A stretch of 14,417 bases of DNA from DASSHC01 sp035693105 (GTDB lineage Bacteria; Chloroflexota; Chloroflexia; Thermomicrobiales; Thermomicrobiaceae), in the NCBI GenBank assembly GCA_035693105.1, contig DASSHC010000296.1:1-14417 (forward strand). The letters run 5' to 3'. Below the pieces are notes generated by a model that saw nothing but the letters and a program-made list of their open reading frames with translations, made no database searches and was not told where the DNA came from. How positions within the stretch are numbered: position 1 is the first letter of the stretch; each line of letters begins with the position of its first letter. A program made the translations under genes and the position numbers. This document shows, in pieces, positions 1-7,541 of this stretch.

Positions 1-110
1 TAGGCTACGTACAAGTTGTGTATAAAGATGAGAGGCTACGATCGGGATGACGACGCTAAGTGAGTGGCGTACGCCTGCGATTTGCCGTCGTCGTGCGGCC
101 CCTCTCTTCC

Positions 111-144
111 CCTGTCATTCCGAGCGCAGTCGACGGATCCGTCG
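111..144. repeat. Single copy of a dispersed intergenic repeat ending in a palindrome
   Basis: The stretch beginning cctgtcattccgagcgcagt at 111 resembles the two arms at 7362-7442 (tgtcatcctgagccgcagcg...ggatc). It ends in a perfect 14-bp palindrome, CGACGGATCCGTCG, at 131-144. Related elements are common between genes in several high-GC phyla and are often mistranslated as 'HSERSE'-like peptides; a plus-strand frame here does read CHSERSRRIRR. It is not a gene. The rest of 1-248 shows no convincing coding sequence beyond the amidase promoter. Confidence 0.55.
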
Positions 145-184
145 TACCCTGCGCCTTTCTCATCGTTCGCCACGCTCCCCCGCG

Positions 185-213
185 TTGCCCGCACCCGCGC
201 GGCATGCTACAAA
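185..213 (+). promoter_or_regulatory. Probable sigma-70 promoter of the amidase gene
   Basis: TTGCCC at 185-190 and TACAAA at 208-213 are separated by exactly 17 bases. A TG one base before the -10 hexamer gives an extended -10 (TGCTACAAA). Each hexamer matches the consensus at four of six positions. Transcription would begin near 220, just ahead of the Shine-Dalgarno at 233-240. The layout is like the promoter at 10817-10845 (TTGCCG, 17 bases, TACAAT). No experimental support. Confidence 0.4.
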
Positions 214-248
214 CCCCCTGTTGGTATTGAGCGGGAGGAGCGAGCGCG

Positions 249-1862
249 ATGGCGGACGCCATGGTCGAGCGGTTGCGGGCCAATCTGCGGTCGGCGGGGA
301 TCGAGGTCGACGAGGCGGACCTGAACGGCATGGTCGAGAAGGGCTTCCTGCGCTCGATCCAGGCGGCGGAAGAAGCCGTGCGCACATTCTCGGTCGAGCT
401 GGTGCCGGACTACCTCAAGCCCTGGGGCGACGCCGCGGTCGCGCGCACGAGCGCGCCGCGTGAGAGCCTGGCAATCCCCCACATTCCGCCGCGCCCCGGC
501 TTCCCCTCGCTGGTCGAGTTGGCCGAGCACATCTACTCGCGCGAGGTATCGCCGGTCGAGGTGACCAGGGGGGTGCTCGAGCGCATCGCCCAGCGCGACC
601 CGGTGCTCAACGCCTTCCAGGTCGTGCTGGCGGACGAGGCGCTGGCGGCGGCGCGGGAGGCCGAGCGCGAGATCGCGGCGGGGAACTATCGCTCGCCGCT
701 CCACGGCGTGCCGCTGGCCGTCAAGGACCTCTATGCCATGCGCGGCACGATCACCACGGCGGGTTCGAAAATCCTGGCCGACTGGCGCACCGACTTCGAC
801 GCGGCGGTCGTCGAGCGGCTCAAGGATGCCGGGGCGATCATCGTCGGCAAGACACGCATGTCGGAGTTCGCCTACTCGCCCGGCTCGAACAACGCCCACT
901 ACGGCCCGACGCGCAACCCCTGGAACCTGGAGCACGACACCGGCGGCTCCTCCAGCGGTTCGGCGGCGGCGGTCGCCGACGGCCTGGTCTACGGCGCGCT
1001 CGGCTCCGACACCGGTTGCTCGATCCGCACCCCGGCCGCGCTCTGCGGCATCGTCGGCATCAAGCCGACCTTCGGCCGCGTCAGCCTCTTCGGCGGGGTA
1101 ACGCTCTCCTGGTCGCTCGACCACGCCGGGCCGATGACGCGCACGGTGGCCGACGGCGCGGTGATGCTGTCGATCCTAGCCGGCTACGACCCGCGCGATA
1201 TCCGCACGCGCCAGGTTCCCGTGCCCGACTACGCCGCCACGCTGGGCGAGGGGGTGCAGGGGCTGCGCGTCGGCGTGCTGCACGACGACGGCTCCGGCGA
1301 GCCGCTGGGGACGCCCGAGGTGCTGGCCGCCTGGCGAGCGGGGGTGGCGGCGCTGGGCGTGGCGGGCGCCGAGCTGATCGAGATCGACCTGCCGCTGCTC
1401 AACGAGCTGCGCTCGATCAACAGCGCGGTCATCGCCGCCGAGGCCGCCGCTTTCCACCAGCCGCTGCTCCAGTCCCGTATGCAGGACTACGGCGAGTTCC
1501 CGCGCCAGCGCCTGCTCTCGGCCTACAGCCACGGCCCGACCGGCTTCGTCCGCGCGCAGCAGGCGCGGGCCGCCATCCGCGGCAAGCTGGACCAGATCTT
1601 CCAGCAGATCGACCTCTTGAGCACGCCTTCGACGCTCTACGGCGCGCCGCCGCTGGGCGATCCGTCGCGCAACACCTGGTTCATGTCGCCGTTCAACTCG
1701 CTCGGCTGGCCGGCGGTCACCGTCCCGGTCGGGCTGACGGCGGAGCATCTGCCGATCGGGCTGCAGGTGATCGGTCAGCCCTGGGACGAGGCGACCATGC
1801 TGCGCGCGGCCCGCGTGGTCGAGGCGGACGGCCCCTGGCCGGGGGGCACGCCGGAGAGTTGA
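249..1862 (+). CDS. Amidase signature family hydrolase with N-terminal helical extension
   Basis: A 537-residue amidase signature (GatA/AtzE/FAAH-like) enzyme, expected to hydrolyse an amide in the cytoplasm; no signal peptide is visible. The Ser-cisSer-Lys triad can be placed by spacing with the family: Lys159 (PLAVKDLY), cis-Ser234 (TGGSSSGS) and nucleophile Ser258 (GSDTGCSIR). The residue before the nucleophile is Cys257, where Gly is usual. The catalytic domain begins near residue 85; residues 1-60 form an added helical region that resembles, by eye, AtzG/DUF4089-like small subunits. The ATG at 249 has GGGAGGAG at 233-240, eight bases upstream; a second in-frame ATG at 261 is less well placed. 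The gene stands alone with its own likely promoter. Substrate cannot be told: without GatB/GatC next to it, a tRNA amidotransferase role is less likely than a free amidase. Confidence 0.9.
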   Translation: MADAMVERLRANLRSAGIEVDEADLNGMVEKGFLRSIQAAEEAVRTFSVELVPDYLKPWGDAAVARTSAPRESLAIPHIPPRPGFPSLVELAEHIYSREVSPVEVTRGVLERIAQRDPVLNAFQVVLADEALAAAREAEREIAAGNYRSPLHGVPLAVKDLYAMRGTITTAGSKILADWRTDFDAAVVERLKDAGAIIVGKTRMSEFAYSPGSNNAHYGPTRNPWNLEHDTGGSSSGSAAAVADGLVYGALGSDTGCSIRTPAALCGIVGIKPTFGRVSLFGGVTLSWSLDHAGPMTRTVADGAVMLSILAGYDPRDIRTRQVPVPDYAATLGEGVQGLRVGVLHDDGSGEPLGTPEVLAAWRAGVAALGVAGAELIEIDLPLLNELRSINSAVIAAEAAAFHQPLLQSRMQDYGEFPRQRLLSAYSHGPTGFVRAQQARAAIRGKLDQIFQQIDLLSTPSTLYGAPPLGDPSRNTWFMSPFNSLGWPAVTVPVGLTAEHLPIGLQVIGQPWDEATMLRAARVVEADGPWPGGTPES

Positions 1863-2074
1863 GGCGGCTCCCTTCATAAATTGGGGGGTTGGGTGCCCGG
1901 CGGTTTCAACCCGGCGCGGTCGCTGGCAGAGGCCAAACGAATTCGCAAAACGCCATCAATCTCTTACGCCCCAATCCTCCGCGTTCCCCGGCATCGCGCC
2001 ACGCCCGCCCCCCACGCTGTAGGATTGCAGCAGCGACAGGCGCGGTGATACCGGACGATCAGAGAGGCAGGCTG

Positions 2075-3511
2075 ATGACAGCAGAGGCGGGTGCGGCGTT
2101 CTTCGCCGCGCGCTTCGGCGTCGATGCCCAGCGCTGCGACGAGCTGCTGGGCCGGGCGCTGGAGCGCGGCGGCGACTACGCCGATCTCTTCTTTGAGTAT
2201 AGCGAGCAGCGCCGGCTGGCGCTCTCCGAGCAGCAGGTGCGCACGGCCGGCAGCACGGTGCTGCAGGGGCTGGGCGTGCGCGTGGTCTCCGGCGAGTCGG
2301 TCGGCTACGCCTACACCGAGCAGCTCGACCCGGCCAGCCTGCGCGCGGCGGTCGACACGGCGGCCAGCGTGGCAAAGAGCGGCGCGCCGCTGGTCGTGCC
2401 GGTGCGCCGCGTGCCCGTGGCCCAGCAGTACCCGGCCGCGCTCGCGCTCGCTGAGCCGGCCGGCGCCCTGGCCCTGCTGGAGCGCGCCGACGCGGCCGCG
2501 CGTGCCGCGGGCTCGTCGATCCGCAACGTCGAGGTCGATCTGTCGCAGCAGGCGCGGCAGATTCTGGTGGCCACCAGCGAGGGCCGCCTGGCCGGCGACA
2601 GCCAGCCGATGGTGCGGCTGGTCGTCTCGGCCCTCTCCGAGCGCGACGGCGACCGGCAGCAAGGCTTCGAGGGGAAGGCCGGGCGCGCGGGCCTGGAGTT
2701 CTTCAGCGGCGAGCGCGCGGCCGAGGCAATGGGCCGGCGCGCGGCCGAGGAGGCGATCCGGCAGCACGAGGCTGTCGAGGCGCCGGCCGGCTTCCTGCCG
2801 GTGGTGCTGGCCGCCGGCCAGTCGGGCGTCTGGCTGCACGAGGCGGTGGGCCACGGGCTGGAGGCCGACTTCAATCGCAGGGGACTCAGCACCTACTCCG
2901 GGCGTATCGGCCAGCAGGTCGCCTCGCCGCTGGTCACCGTGGTGGACGACGGCACCGTGCCCGGGCTCAACGGCAGCCTGAATGTCGACGACGAGGGTCA
3001 GGAGCCCCGGCTCAACGTGCTGATCGAGCGCGGCGTGCTGCGCGGCTACATGCACGACTGGCAGTCGGCGCGCGGCTACGGCCTGCCCGCCTCCGGCAAC
3101 GGCCGGCGGCAGGACTTCCGCCACGCGCCGATGCCGCGCATGACCACCACCTACACCCTGGCCGGCGAGACGCCGCCCGAGGAGATCATCCGTGCGGTGG
3201 ACTACGGCGTCTACTGCGTCAGCTTCAGCGGCGGCCAGGTCGATATCGCCAGCGGCGACTACACCTTCGCCACCCTCGAGGCGTACCTGATCGAGCACGG
3301 GCGCATCACCGCCCCGATCCGCACCGTCAACCTGATCGGCAACGGGCCGGACAGCCTGACGCGCGTCACGCTGGTCGGCAACGACCTCCAGATCAGCGAG
3401 ATCGCCGGCATGTGCGGCAAGGGCGGCAAGGGCGCGCAGTGGGTGCCGGTCGGCGTCGGCCTGCCCACCGTGCTGGTGGACGGCATCACGGTGGGAGGAA
3501 CCAAGCGATGA
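2075..3511 (+). CDS. tldD: TldD metalloprotease subunit
   Basis: A 478-residue TldD (peptidase family U62/M103), close to the 481 residues of the E. coli protein. TldD and TldE form a heterodimeric zinc protease that degrades unfolded peptides and small proteins (CcdA in E. coli) and trims the microcin B17 leader; these roles are from the known family. The zinc motif HEAVGH is at 255-260 (His255, Glu256, His260), and Cys447 in the C-terminal GMCGKGGKG stretch sits where the third ligand is expected. The reading frame stays open from 1889, but the ATG at 2075 is chosen because AGAGAGG lies seven bases upstream at 2061-2067, and the protein then starts where TldD proteins do. The 212-base gap before it holds only a weak 6-bp stem (1886-1912). 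It overlaps tldE by four bases. Confidence 0.95.
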   Translation: MTAEAGAAFFAARFGVDAQRCDELLGRALERGGDYADLFFEYSEQRRLALSEQQVRTAGSTVLQGLGVRVVSGESVGYAYTEQLDPASLRAAVDTAASVAKSGAPLVVPVRRVPVAQQYPAALALAEPAGALALLERADAAARAAGSSIRNVEVDLSQQARQILVATSEGRLAGDSQPMVRLVVSALSERDGDRQQGFEGKAGRAGLEFFSGERAAEAMGRRAAEEAIRQHEAVEAPAGFLPVVLAAGQSGVWLHEAVGHGLEADFNRRGLSTYSGRIGQQVASPLVTVVDDGTVPGLNGSLNVDDEGQEPRLNVLIERGVLRGYMHDWQSARGYGLPASGNGRRQDFRHAPMPRMTTTYTLAGETPPEEIIRAVDYGVYCVSFSGGQVDIASGDYTFATLEAYLIEHGRITAPIRTVNLIGNGPDSLTRVTLVGNDLQISEIAGMCGKGGKGAQWVPVGVGLPTVLVDGITVGGTKR

Positions 3512-4878
3512 GCGCCCGGCAGGAGCAGGAGATCGCCGCGCGCGCGGTGGAACTGGCGCGTCGCGCGGGGGCCAGCGACGCCGAGGCGACCGTGATCGCC
3601 GGGCGCGAGCTGGCGGTGACGGTGCGCGAGGGCGAGATCGACTACCTGCGCGAGGCCGGCTCGCGCGGCCTGACGCTGCGCGTCTTCGATGGGCAGCGCG
3701 CGGCCGTCGTCTCCAGCGCCGATCTCAGTTCGGATGGGCTGGCGCACCTGACCGAACAGGCAGTGGCGCTGGCCCGGCTGGCCGCGCCCGACCCCGCCGC
3801 CGGCCTGCCGGAAGGCCCCTTCGCCGGCGGCGACGCGGACGCGCTCGAGCTGTACGACCCCGAGCTGGCCGCGCTCGACACCCCGGCGCTGACCGCGCTG
3901 GCGCGCGAGGCCGACGCCGCCGCGCTCGGCCACGACCGGCGCATCGGTACCACCGACGGCGCCACGCTGAAGCGCTGGCTGGGCACCACGGCGCTGGCCA
4001 ATAGCCGCGGCTTCGCTGGGAGCTACCGGGAGAGCCGCTGCGCCCTGCTGGCCTCGGCGCTGGCGCTGGGCGAGGGGCACGAGCGGCGCGAGGACCACTG
4101 GCAGGCCAGCGGCCGGCACCTGGCGCAGTTGGGCGAGGCCGAGGCCGTCGGGCGGGAGGCCGCGCGGCGCGCGGTGGGGCAGCTCGGGGCGCGCAAGCCG
4201 GCGACGCAGGAGGTGCCGGTGGTCTTCGCGCCGGAGATGGCGCGCGAGCTGATCCGGCTGCTGGCCCGAGCGGCCTCGGGCGAGGCTCAATACCGCGGCT
4301 TCTCCTTCCTGATCGGGCGCCAGGGCCAGCCACTGGCCTCGCCCCTGGTCACGCTGGTCGACGACGCCACCCTCCCCGGCCGGCTCGGCTCGCGCCCCTT
4401 CGACGCCGAGGGGGTCGCCTCCCAGCGCACGCCGCTGCTGTCGGCTGGCCGCTTCACCGGCTTCCTCTATGACAGTTACAGCGCCCGACGGGCGGGACAC
4501 GCCGGCAAGAGCAGCGGCAACGCCGGCCGCGCGGAGACCCCGGCCGGCATCCGGCTCGGCGTGGCGCCGAGCAACTTGGTGCTGGTGGCCGGGGAGACGG
4601 CGCCCGAGGCGATCGTCGCGGGGGTGGCGCGCGGGCTCTACCTGACCGGCACCTCCGGCTCCGGCGACAACCTGACGACCGGCGACTTCACTCGCGGCGC
4701 CAGCGGTCGCTGGATCGAAAACGGCGAGCTGGCCTACCCGGTGGCTGAGATCAACATCGCCGGGCGGTTGCCGGAGATGCTGGCCGCGATCGACGCGGTC
4801 GGCAGCGATCTGGCCGTCGAGGGCCAGTCGGCCGCGCCGACCGTGCGGGTGGCGCGCATGATGGTCAGCGGGATGTGA
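3508..4878 (+). CDS. pmbA: TldE/PmbA protease subunit
   Basis: A 456-residue TldE (PmbA), near the E. coli length of 450. It is the partner of TldD in the heterodimeric protease and, as in the family, lacks HExxxH, so the metal site is carried by TldD. Recognisable PmbA stretches are NSRGFAGSY (165-173), FDAEGVAS (298-305), YDSYSARR (321-328), SSGNAGR (335-341) and WIENGELAYPV (402-412). The ATG at 3508 overlaps the tldD stop (ATGA), with GGGAGGAA at 3493-3500 as Shine-Dalgarno, so the two are translationally coupled. The frame is open further upstream inside tldD, but those codons are shadow. No peptide precursor gene is recognisable next to the pair, so a general protein-quality role is more likely than maturation of a dedicated peptide. 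Confidence 0.94.
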   Translation: MSARQEQEIAARAVELARRAGASDAEATVIAGRELAVTVREGEIDYLREAGSRGLTLRVFDGQRAAVVSSADLSSDGLAHLTEQAVALARLAAPDPAAGLPEGPFAGGDADALELYDPELAALDTPALTALAREADAAALGHDRRIGTTDGATLKRWLGTTALANSRGFAGSYRESRCALLASALALGEGHERREDHWQASGRHLAQLGEAEAVGREAARRAVGQLGARKPATQEVPVVFAPEMARELIRLLARAASGEAQYRGFSFLIGRQGQPLASPLVTLVDDATLPGRLGSRPFDAEGVASQRTPLLSAGRFTGFLYDSYSARRAGHAGKSSGNAGRAETPAGIRLGVAPSNLVLVAGETAPEAIVAGVARGLYLTGTSGSGDNLTTGDFTRGASGRWIENGELAYPVAEINIAGRLPEMLAAIDAVGSDLAVEGQSAAPTVRVARMMVSGM

Positions 4879-4879
4879 G

Positions 4880-5599
4880 GTGGGGGGCGCCCACACCCTC
4901 GGCGAGCGGCGGCGGCAGGTGGAGGCGATCGGGCCGCTGCGCCAGCTTGACCTGCGGCTGCCGCGCGCCCACAAGACGCTCGAACTCCTGCTCCCGGCCG
5001 ACCTCGACCCGCTGATCGACGCCGTCGAGCACGACCCCGAGCAGAACCTGCCCTACTGGGCCGAGCTCTGGCCCAGCGGGATCGCGCTGGCCGACGCCGT
5101 GCTGGCCGCGCCGCAGCTGGTGAGTGGGCTGCGTGTGCTGGAGATCGGCTGTGGCCTGGGCGTCACCGCCTATGCGGCGCTGCACGCCGGGGCCGAGCTG
5201 ACCGTGGCCGACTACGCGCCGGAGGCGCTGGCCTTCTGTCGCTACCACGCCCTGCTCAACGCCGGGCGCGAGCCGGCCGCACTTCTGATCAACTGGCGCG
5301 CGCCCTCGGCCGAGCTGCTGGCGGCGGCCGGCGACGGTTTCGCGCTGGTGCTGGCCGCGGACGTGCTCTACGAGTCGCGCGACGTGCAGCCGCTCCTCAA
5401 CGTGCTGGAGCGACTGCTGGCGCCCGGCGGGCTCCTCTGGCTGGCCGAGCCGGGGCGGGCGGTGGCGCGCCGCTTCGTCGAGCTGGCGCGAGCGCGCGGT
5501 TGGGAGGGGCCGTCCGAGACTCATCCAGGTCCCTGGCCCGACCCACGCGACGCGGAGGTCACGGTCAGCGTCTACCGCTTGCGCCGGCCCCAGACGTAA
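4880..5599 (+). CDS. Class I SAM-dependent methyltransferase (Methyltransf_16/METTL21-like)
   Basis: A 239-residue Rossmann-fold methyltransferase. SAM motif I is VLEIGCGLG (86-94), the acidic end of strand 2 is Asp111 (VADYAPEA), and DVLY (161-164) matches the D-x-x-Y motif after strand 4 found in the METTL21/Methyltransf_16 group, whose studied members methylate lysine in proteins. The YWAELWPSG segment (59-67) is also typical of that group. The substrate is unknown. The start is a GTG one base after the tldE stop, so it is probably the third gene of the tldD operon and translated by coupling; no strong Shine-Dalgarno is visible. A GTG at 4919 is an alternative that removes 13 residues. It could instead be an L11-methyltransferase-like enzyme. 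Confidence 0.82.
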   Translation: MGGAHTLGERRRQVEAIGPLRQLDLRLPRAHKTLELLLPADLDPLIDAVEHDPEQNLPYWAELWPSGIALADAVLAAPQLVSGLRVLEIGCGLGVTAYAALHAGAELTVADYAPEALAFCRYHALLNAGREPAALLINWRAPSAELLAAAGDGFALVLAADVLYESRDVQPLLNVLERLLAPGGLLWLAEPGRAVARRFVELARARGWEGPSETHPGPWPDPRDAEVTVSVYRLRRPQT

Positions 5600-5653
5600 G
5601 ATAGACAACCCGCCGGGATCGGGGGTAGGTGGGGCGGCCGAAAGGAGGAGGCA

Positions 5654-6502
5654 ATGGCGGATAGCAGCAACAAACCTGGGCAAAACGGCGAGCACGAGGC
5701 CGAGCTGGTGCCCAACCCGACACTCAACCGGGCGCACCGGCTGGGCCGCCCCACCGAGGACAAACTGTTGCTGGCCTGGTCGAAGCGGGAGCGCGATGAG
5801 GCGCAGACCTTCATCCACAGTGATCCCTGGCGCGTCCTGCGCATCGTCAGTGAGTTCGTCGAAGGCTTCGACGAGCTGGCCGCGATCGGTCCGGCGGTCA
5901 CGATCTTCGGCTCGGCCCGTATCCACGCCGACGATCCGATGTACGAGGCGGCCCGCCAGATTGGGCGGCGGCTGGTCAAGGCTGGCTTCGCGGTGATCAC
6001 CGGGGGTGGACCGGGGATCATGGAGGCGGCCAACCAGGGTGCCGCCGAGGAGGGCGGGCTGTCGGTCGGCTGCAACATCGAGCTGCCGATGGAGCAGGGG
6101 ATCAACCCCTACGTCAACCTGCCGCTGAATTTCCGCTACTTCTTCGTGCGCAAGACAATGTTTCTCAAGTACGCCGAGGGCTTCATCATCTTCCCCGGCG
6201 GTTTCGGCACGCTCGACGAGCTCTTCGAGGCGCTGACGCTGATCCAGACCGGCAAGCTGGAGGCCTTCCCCGTCGTCCTCTTCGGCTCCGCCTACTGGCA
6301 GGGCCTGCTCGACTGGATGGACAACTTCCTGCTCAAAGAGGGGAAGATCAGTGCCCAGGACCGTGGGCTGCTGCGCGTGACCGATGATCCCGAGGAGGCG
6401 GCGCAGATCATGCGCGACTGCTTCTTCGAGGCCGAGATGAAGCGCGAGGTCGCGCCTCACAATCTCGCCGCGCCGCTGGACATCCCCAAGCGGCCGACCT
6501 GA
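5654..6502 (+). CDS. LOG family (TIGR00730) Rossmann-fold phosphoribohydrolase
   Basis: A 282-residue LOG-family protein. Studied members (plant LOG, bacterial TIGR00730 proteins) remove ribose 5'-phosphate from nucleoside 5'-monophosphates, including cytokinin ribotides; older annotations call them 'lysine decarboxylase'. The two family motifs are intact: GGGPGIMEAAN (117-127) and PGGFGTLDE (181-189) with Glu189, and Arg166-Lys167 lies in FVRKTMF. The core begins near residue 80; the first 80 residues are a helical, charged extension, as in the longer (about 250-280 residue) bacterial subgroup. The ATG at 5654 has the strong Shine-Dalgarno AAAGGAGG at 5641-5648. The 54-base gap from the methyltransferase gene leaves open whether it belongs to the same transcript. 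The natural substrate cannot be told. Confidence 0.9.
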   Translation: MADSSNKPGQNGEHEAELVPNPTLNRAHRLGRPTEDKLLLAWSKRERDEAQTFIHSDPWRVLRIVSEFVEGFDELAAIGPAVTIFGSARIHADDPMYEAARQIGRRLVKAGFAVITGGGPGIMEAANQGAAEEGGLSVGCNIELPMEQGINPYVNLPLNFRYFFVRKTMFLKYAEGFIIFPGGFGTLDELFEALTLIQTGKLEAFPVVLFGSAYWQGLLDWMDNFLLKEGKISAQDRGLLRVTDDPEEAAQIMRDCFFEAEMKREVAPHNLAAPLDIPKRPT

Positions 6503-6606
6503 GCGCTCCCGCTCCTGCCGCGGCCCCTGTCGATGCTCCCGGCAAGTGGCACGAGCCGTGCGCCGTCCGCGGTGCCGCGAGCGCGGTCAGCGAAAGGAGC
6601 GCGGAG

Positions 6607-7221
6607 ATGGTCTTTGAGCGTGATAACCGGTCCGGCAAGCAGCCTGGCAACCAGCCGAAATTTTTCGACGCCGACTATGCCCCGCCGGGCGCGACCAACA
6701 TCCTCAACCACGGCTGGGACGTGGTGGACGATACCGGCCAGCATATCGGCAAAGTCGATCAGATCTACGACAACTACTTCAGCATCGCCGAGGGTTACCT
6801 GATCCACAAACTGGTCTACGCGCCCTTCAGCGCGATCGCGCGCGTCGATCTGCAGGACAACGAGGTCACCCTCAACGTCAGCCAGCAACAGATCGAGGCG
6901 CTCGGCTGGGACCGTATCCCCGAAGACGTCGGCTTCGGCACGGCGGATAACTACGTGGTCGGGCCGACCGGCGAGATCTATCCCAACGAGACGCCCCAAG
7001 AGGTCGAGCGGCGGCTGCATGCGGAGGGCGCGCCGGGGGCGAGCCGGCAGGGCACGGCGAGCGGCCAGCGCGCCGCCGATCAGCAGCGAACGCCGCGCGG
7101 GCAGGGTGCCGCGGAGCCGCCGGAGGCGGTCGAGGTGACGATCGTCGAGGAGGTGATCGAGCTGGGCCCGCCGGAGAGCGAGGGTGAGGCCGGGGGCAAG
7201 CCGGGGACGCGACGCGGCTAA
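6607..7221 (+). CDS. PRC-barrel/DUF2171-like protein with disordered tail
   Basis: A 204-residue protein. Residues about 35-105 fit the PRC-barrel/DUF2171 pattern: GWDVVDDTGQHIGKVDQIY, a short beta-rich stretch, then YAPFSAIARVDLQDNEVTLN and a closing IEALGWDRIP. Proteins with this domain are abundant in soil and heat-loving bacteria and are often linked to stress or RNA/surface roles, but the function here is unknown. Residues 140-204 are rich in Gly, Ala, Pro, Gln and Glu and look disordered, with a hydrophobic acidic patch (VEVTIVEEVIEL, 175-186) that could be a binding segment. No signal peptide or membrane segment. The ATG at 6607 has AAAGGAG at 6593-6599, seven bases upstream. No promoter is obvious in the 104-base gap before it. 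A strong hairpin follows 25 bases after the stop. Confidence 0.75.
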   Translation: MVFERDNRSGKQPGNQPKFFDADYAPPGATNILNHGWDVVDDTGQHIGKVDQIYDNYFSIAEGYLIHKLVYAPFSAIARVDLQDNEVTLNVSQQQIEALGWDRIPEDVGFGTADNYVVGPTGEIYPNETPQEVERRLHAEGAPGASRQGTASGQRAADQQRTPRGQGAAEPPEAVEVTIVEEVIELGPPESEGEAGGKPGTRRG

Positions 7222-7246
7222 CCCTGAGGCATCGGTGCCGCCGGTC

Positions 7247-7269
7247 GCCCGGGAATTCGATTCCCGGGC
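7247..7269 (+). terminator. Perfect 10-bp hairpin, possible terminator
   Basis: GCCCGGGAAT at 7247-7256 and ATTCCCGGGC at 7260-7269 pair perfectly around a TCG loop. It lies 25 bases after the stop of the PRC-barrel gene, where a terminator is expected. The downstream bases (tgaatccacg) are not T-rich, so if it stops transcription it is not of the classical type; it may instead protect the 3' end of the mRNA. A smaller 5-bp stem (AGCCC/GGGCT) follows at 7281-7297. Confidence 0.4.
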
Positions 7270-7361
7270 TGAATCCACGAAGCCCACTGAAGGGGCTAGG
7301 AATTAGGTGCCGTTAGGGCGAATTCGTTATCCCAGAACCGTTGCCATGGGGCAAGGCAGGC

Positions 7362-7442
7362 GAGATCCTTCGGCTGCGGCTCAGGATGACAAGGGAAACG
7401 ACGCCGCTCCCCCTGTCATCCTGAGCCGCAGCGAAGGATCTC
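7362..7442. repeat. Inverted pair of a dispersed intergenic repeat
   Basis: The left arm at 7362-7395 (gagatccttcggctgcggct... to aaggg) is the reverse complement of the right arm at 7411-7442 (ccctgtcatcctgagccgca... to ggatctc), apart from two single-base insertions. The 15-base centre is 7396-7410. As RNA it would fold into a long hairpin. The arm sequence is related to the single copy at 111-144 and to a widespread class of REP-like intergenic elements. It lies between the PRC-barrel gene and the copper promoter. No coding sequence or transposase accompanies it. Confidence 0.75.
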
Positions 7443-7506
7443 TTCTGATCATCACCGGCACCAATACCTCCCACAGAGCGGATCCCCTTCACCCAGCGGC
7501 AAGAAC

Positions 7507-7534
7507 TTGACAATACCCCCTGGGGGTATATAAT
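7507..7534 (+). promoter_or_regulatory. Consensus sigma-70 promoter with CsoR-type operator in its spacer
   Basis: TTGACA at 7507-7512 and TATAAT at 7529-7534 are perfect consensus hexamers with a 16-base spacer. The spacer is almost wholly a perfect 17-bp palindrome, ATACCCCCTGGGGGTAT at 7513-7529, whose last base is the first T of the -10. G/C tracts flanked by ATA/TAT are the known operator form of CsoR/RcnR-family metal-sensing repressors. A MerR-type activator (CueR) is unlikely because those need a stretched 19-20-base spacer. Expected behaviour: repressed without copper, released when the repressor binds Cu(I). No csoR gene is in the window. Confidence 0.82.
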
Positions 7535-7541
7535 GGCCGCA

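Noticed and set aside
1..40. 8-base direct repeat aggctacg at 2-9 and 33-40, and a TATAAA at 21-26
   Set aside because: The repeat is short and isolated, and no -35 lies at a proper distance within the window.
207..1124. Minus-strand open frame opposite the amidase
   Set aside because: Arg/Gly/Val-rich composition without a domain; the plus-strand amidase has its triad and Shine-Dalgarno.
1886..1912. GGGTTG/CAACCC stem after the amidase gene as a terminator
   Set aside because: Only 6 bp with a 15-base loop and no T tract; too weak to call.
4865..6460. Long minus-strand open frame (531 codons) opposite the methyltransferase and LOG genes
   Set aside because: Its translation is rich in Arg, Gly, Gln and Leu with no recognisable domain, while the plus strand carries clear family motifs. 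Long antisense frames are expected at this GC content.
7247..7275. tRNA-like 3' half (a TTCGA loop in a GC-rich stem)
   Set aside because: The stem is 10 bp with a 3-base loop, the expected T-stem closing G-C pair is absent, and no acceptor, D or anticodon arm can be formed upstream.
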